A stretch of 64,000 nucleotides of DNA from Prinia subflava (GCF_021018805.1 NC_086259.1:930001-994000); one strand, 5' to 3'. Shown: positions 39,491 through 51,437, numbered from the stretch's first letter. The notes: a model not told the origin generated them from the sequence alone. Translations and numbers: made by a program.

Positions 39491-40584
39491 TTTTGTTTGG
39501 GGGGCTCCTGTCTTTTTAATTTTTTTTAATGTATGGTGCTGTCTTGGGCCTCTTTTCCCTCATTTCCACATGAATTCTATTTCTCTGCACTACTATTCAT
39601 TACAATTTGCCATACAACTACAAATAAGATGTCAAACCACCTGATACTAGTGGAACTGCTCCTAAACCTGTTTTAAAACTATATTAAAGTGTGTGGAAAG
39701 CATTAAAACTAAAAAGTCAAATTACACTTCCTTTGAATCTCCAATCCCCCATGAACATCCTCAACCTCTTCTCTTCCCCATGTACCTCAGAACATGTCCT
39801 CTGTTCAGAGCAGAAAATTGTGAATGGGAGGGAAGTCTTTTATTTTTTTTAAATAATTACTTGTGCTGTTCACAGGTGCTGGGCACAGCTACCTCTGCTG
39901 AGAAGTTTTATTTCTGCCTACCAAAGGAAGGTGAAAGCACATCCCCAGCACAGGCACTCTCTCAGAGGCTGCCTCTGAACACCTGAACATTATCAAATCT
40001 GTGTGGCACAGTCATCTTGGGGACACCAGTGACTCACTGCCACCGAGATGAAAGAAGCTAATGTGACACTGCTCGTTTCAGCACACCCAAAAATGTATTT
40101 TAGGAAGATTGGTAGGAAAAGGAGCACCTCAAAACATGGGAGAAATTAAATACTCCTCTCCCAGCAGCATTAGGTAAATAATAACGAAAGCTGAATAACT
40201 GAATAGCTGAATATAGTAGTAATTATTACTACTAAAATTAAAAACAAATAGATAAGTATTATGTCTGTTTCAAAGGCCCAGGTGTTATAATTTTTCCTTA
40301 CTGAATTCTAACTGCTTTAATTTCTGTTAGCTGACAAACTAACACACTTTTAATGCTTGCAGTGCAAGGAAAAGCTTTTGCAACATGTACAAAAAGGCCA
40401 TCCTATCCAGACTCCAAGCATGCTCACATCAACAGAATTGGCCTTATTCCAGAATAGCTTTCCAGTGCCTAATCAGAAATCTGCAAAAATTTATGAACAA
40501 AACATTTTAGAACATGTGCATTTGGAAAGTGGTTTTCCAGCTTTTACACAACAGGTTCTTTCTACTGCAGGGTTTTATTTCATT
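39491..40584. other. Noncoding DNA, no gene seen
   Basis: AT-rich, including an ATT/AAT-rich patch at about 40195-40260. ORFs of 97 and 80 codons have no recognisable features. Confidence 0.5.
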
Positions 40585-40685
40585 AGAACCTCAGAGTAGT
40601 TTGGGCTGGAAGGGCCTTACCATGACATCATCTCATTCCAACCCTGCCACAGACTTCCACTAGACCAGGTTGCTCAGAGACCCAT
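40585..40685 (-). mobile_element. CR1 LINE 3' tail, antisense
   Basis: The run from AGAACCTCAGAGTAGTTTGG through TTCCAACCCTGCCACAGACT to CTAGACCAGGTTGCTCAGAG is the reverse complement of the classic CR1 end. About 100 bases of the terminus survive. Confidence 0.88.
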
Positions 40686-41551
40686 CTTTGACAGTTCAGT
40701 TTCCCACTTTTTATATAAGCTATCTGTAATTTCTCAACATCAATGCAAGTTATAAAGGGTTTTATAAAGACTTTGCACAGAACGAGGATCCCCCACATGA
40801 CACACTGCAATGCACATCTATTCTGTTTATTGCTTCCACCCCAGCCAAGGGGAGATCTTCTAAGAGGAAAGGTGACAAATTGCCAGTGAAAGTCCAAGAT
40901 AATCTTTTCAGGAATTCCTTTAGAAACAATAATAAAAAAAAAAAAAAGTTTTCAGGTAGATGGAAAGATATCAAAGTTCATAAACTGTTTATGAACAAAG
41001 CCAGCTGAGAAAAGGAAAACAAACTGTAGACAAAAGGAAACCTGAACTAAATCCCCTGTCCCGTGGCTAAGCAGCTGCCTGTCCTCACCAGGTGACATTT
41101 CAATTCCATTTTAACTGTGACAGGCAAAAGAAGAGTGAAATACACATTAAATGGAAAAGTAACTCCTAAGCCTGGATTGCAGCTTTTGGCTGCACCAACT
41201 AAAGAGCCAAAAGCACTGGCCAAGATCAGGGTGGGTGCAGAGAGCAACTCCTCCCCTGTGAGCAGGAGCACAGCATCCCTGGCACTCTGCAGGCACCAAG
41301 AACTGGGAAAAACAAGGAAAATCTTTAGAGCCTCAGCCCTGCTGAGCCCCAAAAGCCTCCCAAAGCTTCTGTGGGCCAGCAGCTGTGCAGAACGTTTATC
41401 TTATTGCAACGAGTCTCATGGGAGCACGTTTAATTTCAGTCCCTGAAGTTAACACCATTAGAAGATACATTTCCTTGATGATTAAAAATTAACCACAAAA
41501 GTATTTCAAAGCTTTTGAAATAACTCTGAACTAATGAAGGACTAATTGCTT
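40686..41551. other. Noncoding DNA, no gene seen
   Basis: Mixed composition with an A14 run near 40930. Two overlapping opposite-strand ORFs (41047-41352 and 41117-41446) have no domain I recognise. Confidence 0.5.
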
Positions 41552-41632
41552 CACTACATGTCTTCATATAATAATGTATAAAAAATTGGTGTCAACTGTC
41601 TTATGTCAACTGCTGCACCAGTTAATTACACG
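41552..41632 (+). repeat. 81-bp perfect tandem duplication, unit 1
   Basis: From CACTACATGTCTTCATATAA to CCAGTTAATTACACG. It is repeated without a mismatch at 41633-41713. Identity suggests a recent event, an assembly duplication, or a polymorphic two-copy repeat. Confidence 0.95.
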
Positions 41633-41713
41633 CACTACATGTCTTCATATAATAATGTATAAAAAATTGGTGTCAACTGTCTTATGTCAACTGCTGCACC
41701 AGTTAATTACACG
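41633..41713 (+). repeat. 81-bp perfect tandem duplication, unit 2
   Basis: Base-for-base identical to 41552-41632. Because 81 is divisible by three, the small ORF across it contains a repeated peptide, which is a by-product and not evidence of coding. Confidence 0.95.
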
Positions 41714-43100
41714 TTTGCCATCAGTCATCCACAGTCACAATTACAACAGGAGAATATTGTTATAATTAGTTTTCTGGTTTAGAGCAAGAGACAACTGAAG
41801 GAAGTGTTAAAACTTGGTTGACTATTTTTGTTGCTAAGTTGCCACAGTCATTAGCAGCATTTTAGGAATCAGCTCCATGGGCAGCTGGCCGATGGGAGTT
41901 AAATCTCTGAGCCTTGATTCACCTTTAAAAAATTCTGGGACTCTGCAAATATAAGTTCACTAATTTGAATTTGTTCCTTCTCAGTTTTTTAAATATCATG
42001 AGCAACATCTATTTATTTATCAGATTAAATACACTGAAATTTCTTGTGGCAAGAAGTCCAACACATGAAATTAGCAGGCAACCACTGCCTCTGTTATCAT
42101 GGAGGTAAAGACCAAGTAGGACTGGAGAGGAGGAACATTCATTCCCCCTGACTGATGGGGGAAAATCTGCATATCAGAAGTTTGAAATCAGATGTAGCAA
42201 CTGCCCAAATGTCATTTGAGCCCTAAATTGTGAGCAATTTCCATGAGAACAGCTCCACTGAATTCCCAGAGTTTCTTACACAAAGAATTAGCTTGATTTT
42301 AAAAGCTGGTTTGTTTTGTTGGGTTTTGGGTTGTTTTTTTTTTTTTTAAGCCAAGTATGAATATATCACAGCATCTCTATCTCACGAGCTTCCCAAATAC
42401 AAACAAGCAATTTCAAGAAAAAAAAAAAAAAAAAAAAAAAAAAGTCTTTTAGAACTAGAACTGCTGCTCTCTGGCTCCAAACTGAAGTTATTGCTCCAGC
42501 AAGGCTGGAAGTCAAGCCCAGCTGATATTAAACAGGTGAAGAGAGACAGAGAGAATACCAGGAGCTATTCCAGAGTCGAGGGATATGGCAGGTATCTTGG
42601 ACTTTGCTGCACTCCCTCCCAGCCTTCCAATGAATTACATCCTTACAATAAAATAGAACAAAACATACACAGAACAGAAAAAATACCCCACATCACCAGT
42701 AAATGCATGCATATCTAAAAATACAAGTTTTTATCTACAGGGCCAAACCTATTTTTCTCAGAAGTATCTTACTCTAAAATTGTTTCTGCAAGGAGACAGT
42801 TGGGACCAAAACTGGGGAGGGTGTAATTTTGACATGGATGGAACTAGAAACTGGATATCAAAAATCTCCTGACACAATAATTTCTATATTTTTAAACACA
42901 GCAGCTTATATTATTTTCAGTTCCCCGAAAGAGGGTACTGAAGTTTAAGGACGAGAATGATTCCACACAAGAACAACATTTCACTGGCAAAGCTAACTCA
43001 GAAGTTTTTTGGGTCCCTCAAACAAACGTTTCTGCCTTTGCTATATTAAAATACAACTGCCAGACAGAATTTCCGAACTAAACTTTGGCAGTTACAAAAA
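41714..43100. other. Noncoding DNA with a long poly-A run
   Basis: AT-rich. It holds a T13 run near 42335 and a 26-base A run at 42418-42443. No element body of recognisable type precedes the poly-A. No gene seen. Confidence 0.5.
42418..42443 (+). repeat. Poly-A homopolymer, 26 bases
   Basis: Uninterrupted A26. It could be the tail of a retrotransposed sequence or simple slippage. The preceding 100 bases were not recognised. Confidence 0.9.
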
Positions 43101-43744
43101 AATGGAAAGGAAAGGAAAGGAAAGGAAAGGAAAGGAAAGGAAAGGAAAGGAAAGGAAAGGAAAGGAAAGGAAAGGAAAGGAAAGGAAAGGAAAGGAAAGG
43201 AAAGGAAAGGAAAGGAAAGGGAAGGGAAGGGAAGGGAAGGGAAGGGAAGGGAAGGGAAGGGAAGGGAAGGGAAGGGAAGGGAAGGGAAGGGAAGGGAAGG
43301 GAAGGGAAGGGAAGGGAAGGGAAGGGAAGGGAAGGGAAGGGAAGGGAAGGGAAGGGAAGGGAAGGGAAGGGAAGGGAAGGGAAGGGAAGGGAAGGGAAGG
43401 GAAGGAAGGGAAGGGAAGGGAAGGGAAGGGAAGGGAGGAAGGGAAGGGAAGGAAGGGAAGGGAAGGGAAGGGAAGGGAAGGGAAGGGAAGGGAAGGGAAG
43501 GGAAGGGAAGGGAAGGGAAGGGAAGGGAAGGGAAGGGAAGGGAAGGGAAGGAAGGGAAGGGAAGGAAGGGAAGGGAAGGGAAGGGAAGGGAAGGGAAGGG
43601 AAGGGAAGGGAAGGGAAGGGAAGGGAAGGGAAGGAAAGGAAAGGAAAGGAAAGGAAAGGAAAGGAAAGGAAAGGAAAGGAAAGGAAAGGAAAGGAAAGGA
43701 AAGGAAAGGAAAGGAAAGGAAAGGAAAGGAAAGGAAAGGGAGAA
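43101..43744 (+). repeat. AAAGG / AAGGG pentanucleotide array, about 640 bp
   Basis: Purine-only on the plus strand. AAAGG units fill 43106-43220 (23 units). AAGGG units fill about 43221-43630, with short 3- or 4-base interruptions near 43405, 43436, 43450, 43548 and 43563. AAAGG units return at 43631-43739 (about 22 units). The layout is symmetrical, with the G-richer motif in the centre. The polypurine strand is a mirror-repeat-like H-DNA former, and the AAGGG part also has G-quadruplex potential. Gly/Arg/Glu/Lys or Pro/Ser/Leu/Phe ORFs of up to 255 codons run through it in several frames on both strands and are artefacts. Confidence 0.97.
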
Positions 43745-44481
43745 AACAATAAAACAAACAAAAAATCCACCTTCATGACAGTATCCTCCCTCACCTCAAA
43801 GACCACCTGGAAAAACAAAATGGAAGAGGACAGAGGACATCAGGTCCTGTAACTCCAGGAGCCTTGAGCCCAGATAGATGCAGGACCTGTGAGATAAATA
43901 AACAAGGCAGGCTCTGGTGCACACACACCTGGCCTGAGCACAAACCCTTCTCTGGGTCCAGCCCAGCCCTGACCCCTCTGCAGGGCGATGTGGCTGCAGG
44001 ACCAGCCTGATCTCTGCCATGGGCCAGGCCAGCTCCTTCCCCAGGAGTGCAGCCACTGCACAGCCAGCAGGGCAGCCCAGCTCAGCCTGCAGGGCCAGGT
44101 CTAAACAAAGCCTTCCTGCCAGCTCTAAGCATGCCCTGGCACTCAGGGGTGAGCTGAGCACAAGGATGCCCCAGCTGGGAACAGTCACAGGGGCACCTCT
44201 CACTCCATAATCAATTTTTACCTCCTAGAGAGTTATAGGTTTACTCCTCCAACCTCCAGAGAGTGAATCTTTTCCAAACTGCCATGGAATTCCCTGGAGT
44301 GAAGGTGAAACACGATGAGCATGAAAAGGAATAACAAAGTGCACCAGCTGGCAGCAGGGATGTGCAGGCAGGACCCTGCTGTGCTGGTGCCTCCCTCCCG
44401 GGCTGAGCTGGGGCTCAGCCTGTCCTGCCTGGGAAGGGCTGGGAAGCACAGCCCAGCCTGCTCTGAGCTCCTGACCCCAGT
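43745..44481. other. GC-richer noncoding DNA between two arrays
   Basis: A GC-rich stretch with overlapping ORFs on both strands (largest 135 codons, 43796-44203 minus). No domain, splice structure or repeat family is recognised. Confidence 0.45.
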
Positions 44482-45144
44482 GTTCACACACACCAGCCCT
44501 TTCCCCGGGTTCACACTAACACAGCCCTTTGCCCAAGCTCGCACTAACACAGCCCTTTGCCCGGATTCACACTAACACAGCCCTTTCCCTGAGTTCACAC
44601 TAACACAGCCCTTTGCCCGAGTTCACACTAACACAGCCCTTTGCCCGAGTTCACACACACACAGCCCTTTCCCCGGGTTCACACTAACACAGCCCTTTGC
44701 CCGAGTTCACACTAACACAGCCCTTTCCCTGGGTTCACACTAACACAGCCCTTTGCCCGAGTTCACACTAACACAGCCCTTTGCCCGAGTTCACACTAAC
44801 ACAGCCCTTCCCCTGGTTCACACTAACACAGCCCTTCCCCGAGTTCACACTAACACAGCCCTTTGCCCGAGTTCACACGCACACAGCCCTTCCCCGAGTT
44901 CACACTAACACAGCCCTTCCCTGAGTTCACACACACACAGCCCTTCCCTGAGTTCACACTAACACAGCCCTTTGCCCGAGTTCACACTAACACAGCCCTT
45001 CCCCGGGTTCACACTAACACAGCCCTTTCCCCGGGTTCACACACACACAGCCCTTTGCCCGAGTTCACACTAACACAGCCCTTTGCCCGAGTTCACACTA
45101 ACACAGCCCTTCCCCGAGCTCGCACTAACACAGCCCTTCCCCGG
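44482..45144 (+). repeat. 24-copy VNTR, unit about 28 bp
   Basis: The unit is GTTCACACTAACACAGCCCT plus a variable TTGCCCGA, TTCCCCGG or TCCCCGA end. I count 24 CAGCCCT cores, so the mean period is about 27.6 bp. Variants (CACACACACAG for CACTAACACAG, and loss of one T) are distributed along the array. The PEFTLTQPF-type peptide in one frame is a by-product. Units abut directly, so it is not a CRISPR array. Confidence 0.95.
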
Positions 45145-46289
45145 TTTACATGACAGGGCTGCTCTCTGCAGCCAGGACTCGATTCTCTGGTGCAGCATTG
45201 GGAACGCCTTCATCCTTGCACACACGCCAAACACCTCCACAGATAAAGGGATGAACATCAGCAAGCAGGGCCTGGCTCACATTTTAAGCCATCCCAAACT
45301 GGAATTTTAAAAAAGAGATTTGGTCGCCCTTGGCACACAGAGAACCCGGTGGGTGCTGGTTTCACTGGACTGCTGGACAGCCAGATCATTCTAGCACAGG
45401 ATGTCATTTCACCACCACCTGAAGCTCATGAGCTGCTCAGAGGCCATTTTTTGATGGAAATGAATCTGAAACTTTCAAAAAGGCTGGAAAAAAATCATCA
45501 GAGTGTGGGGAATGCCAGAATCAGGCCAGGGGAAATCCCTGGTGGAAGTGACTGAACTCACAACAACTTTAGACACTTGTATCCCTCAGGCCTCTTGGTC
45601 ATTGGCTAACATATTATTGTTGAAGTAGGACTTCAAAATCAGAAAAATTATTAGAAAAGTTGTTTAAACTGCTCCTCCCAACCTTCCCTGATGTTTTAAA
45701 AAGTTTTCTAAAGAAAACCATTTAAAAAATCATGAAGAAGCTTTAAACACTAAACGTTGTCTCTATTTAGAGTTACAAATTATTCATTTTACCTTCAAAA
45801 CTGTACATTCACTGTGAAGGTGCAGTACATAAATCACTGAGAAATATGCTCTTACTCTGCAAGGTTGAAATTCAGTAATTTGAATCACTTTTAGGAAAAT
45901 AGACCAGTTTTTGTTAGCAGAGCCCCAAAGAAAATGCCATTTTAAAATTTGCATGTAAAAATCCATAGCCCTGGCTGGGATTTGTGCTTGTCACGGAGCA
46001 CTGGGGGTGTTGATTCCCCAAAGGAGCAGAAGCAATCTTGCTTTTGGTTCTGCCACTGAGGATGGGACAGTCCAGAATGAAATTCACACAAAATACATTG
46101 ATGACAATTCTCTCTTGGAAGGATCGAAACAGAGGAAACCTCTTGGATAAAAACCTCTGATGTTGCAACGCTGAAGCTGAGAAGAGTTTTGACATCTTCA
46201 TTATGAACCAAAAGTCAGAGGATTCTTCTTTTTCTCTCCCTTTTTTGTATTTCTTTTTCTTCTTTAGGATGCAAGTCACAGAAATTGTG
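45145..46289. other. Noncoding DNA, no gene seen
   Basis: AT-rich. A 130-codon minus-strand ORF at 45914-46306 includes a Lys-rich low-complexity N-terminal part and has no recognised family. The last few hundred bases may be the decayed interior of the ERV whose 3' end follows. Confidence 0.45.
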
Positions 46290-46436
46290 CCAACAAGAAC
46301 TGCCAAAAGAGTGTGCTGAACCAGTACTGGCCCTGCAGAGAGCCCTGGAAACTGTAGATATATTGGGTTTTATAAGCTGAGAAGCTAAATGGGTTTTATA
46401 AGCTTAAAATATGTAATTGGGGGGGGGGGGGGGGAG
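46290..46436 (+). mobile_element. 3' end of an endogenous retrovirus interior with polypurine tract
   Basis: This segment ends in a G16 run (46419-46434) plus AG, immediately before a TGTTGCC LTR-like start. That is the position and composition of a retroviral polypurine tract. Just upstream, GGGTTTTATAAGCT occurs twice (46364-46377 and 46391-46404). I could not read a retroviral protein in it and the copy is clearly broken. The ERVL-like assignment is from memory of avian elements and not verified. Confidence 0.5.
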
Positions 46437-46810
46437 TGTTGCCATGAATTTTCCTGGTTTGCTGAGCGTTCATATTAAAGGAGAAACGTGCAGTTTCTCA
46501 CGCTGGTGAATTGTAAACACAAGACCATGTTTTGTAAATATTGGCAATGTTATGAATACTTTCTCCAAGAGAAGGGGAGGTTGAATGACAGCCTCCTAGA
46601 CCAATGTGACAGGAGAGGTGGCGATACCCTTCTCCAATCCATGGTCACCTTGCCACAGGGGGGGGGGGCGGGGAGAACAGAAAAATGAATGTCTTTTCTC
46701 ACAGCTTGACAAGTTAAGAACCTTGTGCCACCACAGCCAAAAAGCCAGAGATGAATCAATCTTTATCAAAAAAAAAAAAAAGATACTCTTGGTATCTTTA
46801 TAAAACTGAG
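46437..46810 (+). mobile_element. Start of the 3' LTR of the same retrovirus (U3 part)
   Basis: It begins TGTTGCCATGAATTTTCCTG right after the polypurine tract. It contains CCAAT-type motifs (ACCAATGTGAC, TCCAATCCATGG), a second G11 run at 46658-46668, an A15 run near 46768, and a TATA-like TTTATAAAAC at about 46797-46806. No AATAAA or CA end with target duplication could be found, so U5 may be missing and the right boundary is approximate. Confidence 0.55.
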
Positions 46811-49800
46811 CAGATGTAATAGGTTATGCCATTGGGTTGAAAAGTCAAATACAACAGGTTTAAAAACTCAAACAAACAACTCAAATGTGGCTGTGGCTCA
46901 GGGTAGCAGCAGGTACAGGGGAGCTGAGCTCCCCAGGCTTGGGGTGCTTTTCAGCTCTGTGCCATCCATTGCTGCTCACAGCCAGGGCTGCACGGTGCAA
47001 GGGGAATGGTTTCCAGTGCCTCCCAGTGCCAGGGCATCCCCAGCTGCTGCTGTGGGAAAGCCAAATCATGAGGAGAATGGACATCAAAGCTTCTACTGTG
47101 GAGCCTGTGCGATAAACCACGTTAAACTGACATCCAGCATTTCCACCAGCAAAACATCCTTGGATTGCAGGGCTGTACTCCATGTGCTAGTACTCAGTCA
47201 CTTGAATTTAATAACTATCTCTGAATGAAGAAAGAGAGAAACAAATACCCATACAGAGATGTAATAAATTAAACTGGAAACATCCCCAAAAATAATGCAA
47301 TTCAGAGAAGTAGCAGGGAAAAAAAGAGATAATACATGAATCATTTAATATCATGTATAAGAAAAAAGAGATGGAGTTGTGTAAAAATATATCTGAGATG
47401 GATCACTCAACGAGTCAGCTTAAAAATCCTAATAGCCAATAAATACAGTAGGTGTCCCAACTTGCTCTGCTTTTAATTAATAAGTCCTTCCAAGTAAACA
47501 GACAATAGAATTTCCTGTGTATTTCCTCTGAGAACGGTTTCAAAGAGCTGCTTATTGCGAAAGAACAATTTGGTGACTAGAGATCAAAATATACAAAAAG
47601 ATCAAAAATTGTGATTAGGTAAAACACAAATAAAACCATCTTAAAGGTCATCTTTCCCCCACCAAAAAAGCAGAAAGCTCCTAAAAACCTAAGGCTGCAC
47701 TATATTTTGGGTTTATCTGTATACCTGACTGCGTCTGCTGTGAGCAGTTTTGGGGGTTTTTCCCCAAGAAACATCTGCTTCCTGATACTTGGAATTATCT
47801 TTTACAAGTCCTTGGTGTCCAGGTATAGAATGTCAAAAAGCTGCTGCAAATATTAAATGCTAATTTTTATGCCCTCCTATCAAAACTAAAAATCTCATCA
47901 GTAAATATATAATTTGAGTTTTATCAGTCCAGTCCTAGTCCTGTCTTGCAGAAGAGGAGTGACTGGCCAAATCCTCATCCTCCTGAATTCTTTAAGGGTT
48001 TGGAGGTTGATTGCAGTGGAAACAGGGGGCCATAATCTCTTTACTGCAGTTTTACTGATAGTCTTTGCACATACAGGATTTGGCCTGTATTCCAGATTTC
48101 CAACTTCTCCAGTGCTCAGGACATTGAGGTACATTCGAGGTACATGAGCCCAGTACCAGATATTTTGATCCTCTGCAATAAGATGCTCAATTCTTTATGG
48201 GAACAAGGTTTCTTTTGCACCATCATTTAAAGAGCTGCAAGGCCCCGCTGTGAGCTCAACACTGTGTGCCCACAGTGGTGTCCTGGCACTTCCTGCAGCA
48301 GGAAAATAACCCCAAACCAGCCCACAGCTGCAGCTCTGCGTCATTCCCCACTCCAGTAATTAAACCTCATCCGCCCCCTTAATAAACAAATAATGAACTG
48401 CAGAGAACTTTAATATGAAATTAAAAAGTAAAGTGAACACTACCTTAAGGGACATTTCCTCATATACATTTAAGGTTACTGTGGCACCAGAACAGTCCCA
48501 GTTTATTTGACTAACAAATTCTCCTTTTAACAGCAAGGCATTTTTGCTTCCAGCAGAGACACATTTAAGAAAGTCTCAATGTGACATAGCTGTTGCCCTC
48601 AGGTGCAATTCCTTAACCTTTATGAACTGCAAGACGTGAAGCTAGGATTGCTATTCTGCAATTAAAATAATTGTAAAATAGCGTGTGTGCACAAAGAAGT
48701 TACTCAAGGTTACAAGGGCAAGCTAAGATTTTTCTAATTCTTAACCTTTAAGACCTAACTTTCCAATAACTTGTAAGACTGCAAAGCAGTTTTTTAACCT
48801 TTATATTACAAAGATAAAAGACTTTTCCTAATATGTATTTAGAGTTGGCAAAATACCTCTATCCAAGCTTATCTCCTCCAGAACTGATTGGAGACGAGAT
48901 GCTGTATGTTATTTGAACGCTGCTGTATCCTGTAGATAAGTGTTGGCAAAAGTGAGCAGATGCCAGCTCCAAGTGCCAGATGAATTTTGAGATGAGGGCT
49001 CTGGAGCACAATGCCCAGAAGAGGCTGGGATGGGTTGTGTTGACAAGTGTCAGACACTGACTCATGCACCGAGGCTGGTGATTAAAGGGCACTACACCCA
49101 GTGAGCTGCTGTCTCATTTCCAAACTTTGGGTTTCCAGAGCTTCTGCTTCTTCCAAGCATCTGATACCCTCTGGTACGAGTGAAAAGGAGATGCTTTAAG
49201 CTTGCAAGAGGCAGCAATAATGAGGACAAGCTGTGGCTCCTGTCCTGTGCTGCTTTTCCCTGCTGAATTCCCGTTCACAGGCTGCTCTTGGGGAACGGCA
49301 AAGGAGATGCTGCTTGTGGCCCTGCAGAGATGGAAAGGAGAGAGGCACCACGGACATCCCACACAGCTGAGCTTGGGTTAAACAGAGCCAGGAGTGAGCC
49401 TGTGGTGTTTACTCCCTCCCAGGAAGGGAAAGGAGTGCAATTTTAATTCTGGGGCTGAAACAGCTGAGTGAGGTGGAACATTCAAGAGCAGAGCTACCAG
49501 GCAGTGCCAGGGCTCTCCTCAGCCACACATCCCCATCTCCTTCTCTGGAGCTGTGCTGGGGCAAACAGCACACTCAGAGATCCAGAAAGGGAATGATCCA
49601 GCAGAAAATAACCCAGCAAGAAACATAACCTGTCAGGCACCTCCCTGATTTGTACAATAGTGCTCCTCCCACTAGCAACAAGGGCAGAAGGCAGAGACAC
49701 TGTGAGAAAGAAGGGAGAGCAGGGCCATGGCTCTGAAGCCAGAACTTCCATCAGGAGTTATTTGTCCCAGTGGATCTGGTAATCCTGTCTGGAACCATTC

Positions 49801-51314
49801 TATTTCAATAATATTCCTTAAAGAACAATGTTCTTTAAAGAACAATCTTTTCTTCCTTAAAGAACATTGTTCTGAGGGTGTTTCTCATGATGAACCAGGG
49901 CCAAATTCCTTACTGCAAGTTTGCTTTCATGCATGCTTTTAGACCTCACATGGTTATATTCAAATCTAAATATCCCAGAACAGTCAGAAACCAAGCACAC
50001 CACCTCAAACATAATCTGGTTAGGAGACCTTTCCCACCTGTACCTGCTTAACATCATGAAATGTACTTTTTTAATAAAATATTTTGAGGTTTTATTTATA
50101 TATATCACTGCATAAACCATAGAGGAGTTTTAGGAATTGTCATCTCACCATCCTAGAGGTGTGCAAGTTAAAGCAATTTCTTAATTCCCCTCTCAGACAT
50201 AATTTTTGGAAGTACCAAATGTTTTGGCAGTTCTGAGGTATCTGCTGGCAGCCCTTGAGCAGGTCACTCCGGGATTACAGTGCGGGGATTTCCAGCAGTG
50301 CGAACAAATGGGACCAAGAACTGCTCTCCCTTCTCTCCCCATGCAAACAGAGAGAAGGGCTCAGGCACTCCTGGTTCCACAGCCCCACTGAGCCTGCTCA
50401 GGGTAAATCTGAGCAGCTCCATGCTCTGGGTCTGGCTTTGTGGGGCTGGCGCTGCTGCAGCTGTCAAATCAGAGACAGTTCAGTGTGGATGTGGATGTGC
50501 TCTCCCGAATAAGTACAAACACGGCTGGGCCCATTTTTCCTTCTTACACAGCTCAGAACTGACACTCTGGATGTGTTTCCTTCCAACACTTCAGGGGAGC
50601 AAGAACTTCACAGTGAGCCTGAGAGGTTCAAGATAAGTTCATTAAGCCAATTTGTTAATCATCTCCATGAACTGTGCTCTCATTTCTTATGAGGATTTGT
50701 GTAATAGATTTTATAAAACCTTAATGAAAATCTAATTAGAGCCAAAAGTCATGGAAAGATTTCATTCTTTTTTTTTTTCCTTCTTTCTTCTCCTCCTATT
50801 TTTTCCTCCCTTTTAATTATGAATTGAAGGAATGGACAAAAAGAGACAGTAAAGGACAGGACAGTAACAAAGAACACTTCAGATTAAGCTTCAAACTTTC
50901 AGCATTTTTCTTTCTTATTCAAGTGCATCCACAGCAGGCAAGTTGATAAAATTCCTGCTGTTTCTCTGCAGGAATTTTCACTGCACTGAAGGAATGGCTG
51001 TGATGGGAGATACCCACACAAGAGTCACAGCACCAGACTCTCACAGCTCTTCTTCAAATAGGTCAGTGTTCCACTCAGTGAATTGGTTGAATAAATAAAA
51101 ATGTCACTTTTCAAAGATGCATTTCAAGGATGCCACTCCACAGCTTGCTCTGGCCTCAACAGCTGAGGATCAGGCCCTTTCAAAACCATTTGTCATTCCC
51201 CCTTTCCTCCAGCCACACTCTGCACCAGGTTTTAGGGGGGATATCCAAGCATGTAAACACAGCCTGAGGATCCCAAACTCACTGCTGTGGGATACACATC
51301 ATGTGAATCATCAA
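46811..51314. other. Noncoding DNA, no gene seen
   Basis: Mostly AT-rich, with GC-richer islands near 46900-47060, 48990-49400 and 50200-50520. Direct repeats of TTCCTTAAAGAACA lie at 49815 and 49853 (listed separately). No ORF exceeds 118 codons and none is recognised. Confidence 0.5.
49815..49873. repeat. Paired 21-bp direct repeats with 13-bp palindromes
   Basis: TTCCTTAAAGAACAATGTTCT at 49815-49834 and its near copy at 49853-49873 each contain an AGAACA-N-TGTTCT palindrome (49822-49834 and 49861-49873). The half-sites equal steroid-receptor half-sites but are separated by one base, not the three required. Confidence 0.8.
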
Positions 51315-51437
51315 ACTGGGCAAGCTGGGATAGTGGAAGGTGTCCCTGCCCATGGCAGGGCTGGGAACAAGATGACTTTAGGATCCCTCCCAACCCAAAC
51401 CACTCTGTGATTCTATTTGAACAGGTGATTCTATGTA
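51315..51437 (+). mobile_element. CR1 LINE 3' tail, sense
   Basis: GATAGTGGAAGGTGTCCCTG, CCCATGGCAGGGCTGGGAAC and CCCAACCCAAACCACTCTGT match, ending in two ATTCTAT repeats (to 51437). It is the last 120 or so bases of CR1. Confidence 0.9.

Noticed and set aside
43009..43852. Long Gly/Lys/Glu/Arg and Pro/Ser/Phe/Leu ORFs of 220-255 codons on both strands
   Set aside because: They are translations of the AAAGG/AAGGG array. A 5-base repeat with few stops is open in several frames, with no start context, splice sites or family.
44482..45144. CRISPR-like periodicity of about 28 bp
   Set aside because: Units abut without unique spacers and vary gradually. It is a VNTR in a vertebrate genome.
49822..49873. 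Glucocorticoid response elements
   Set aside because: The half-sites match, but the spacer is one base, not three, so canonical receptor dimer binding is not expected.
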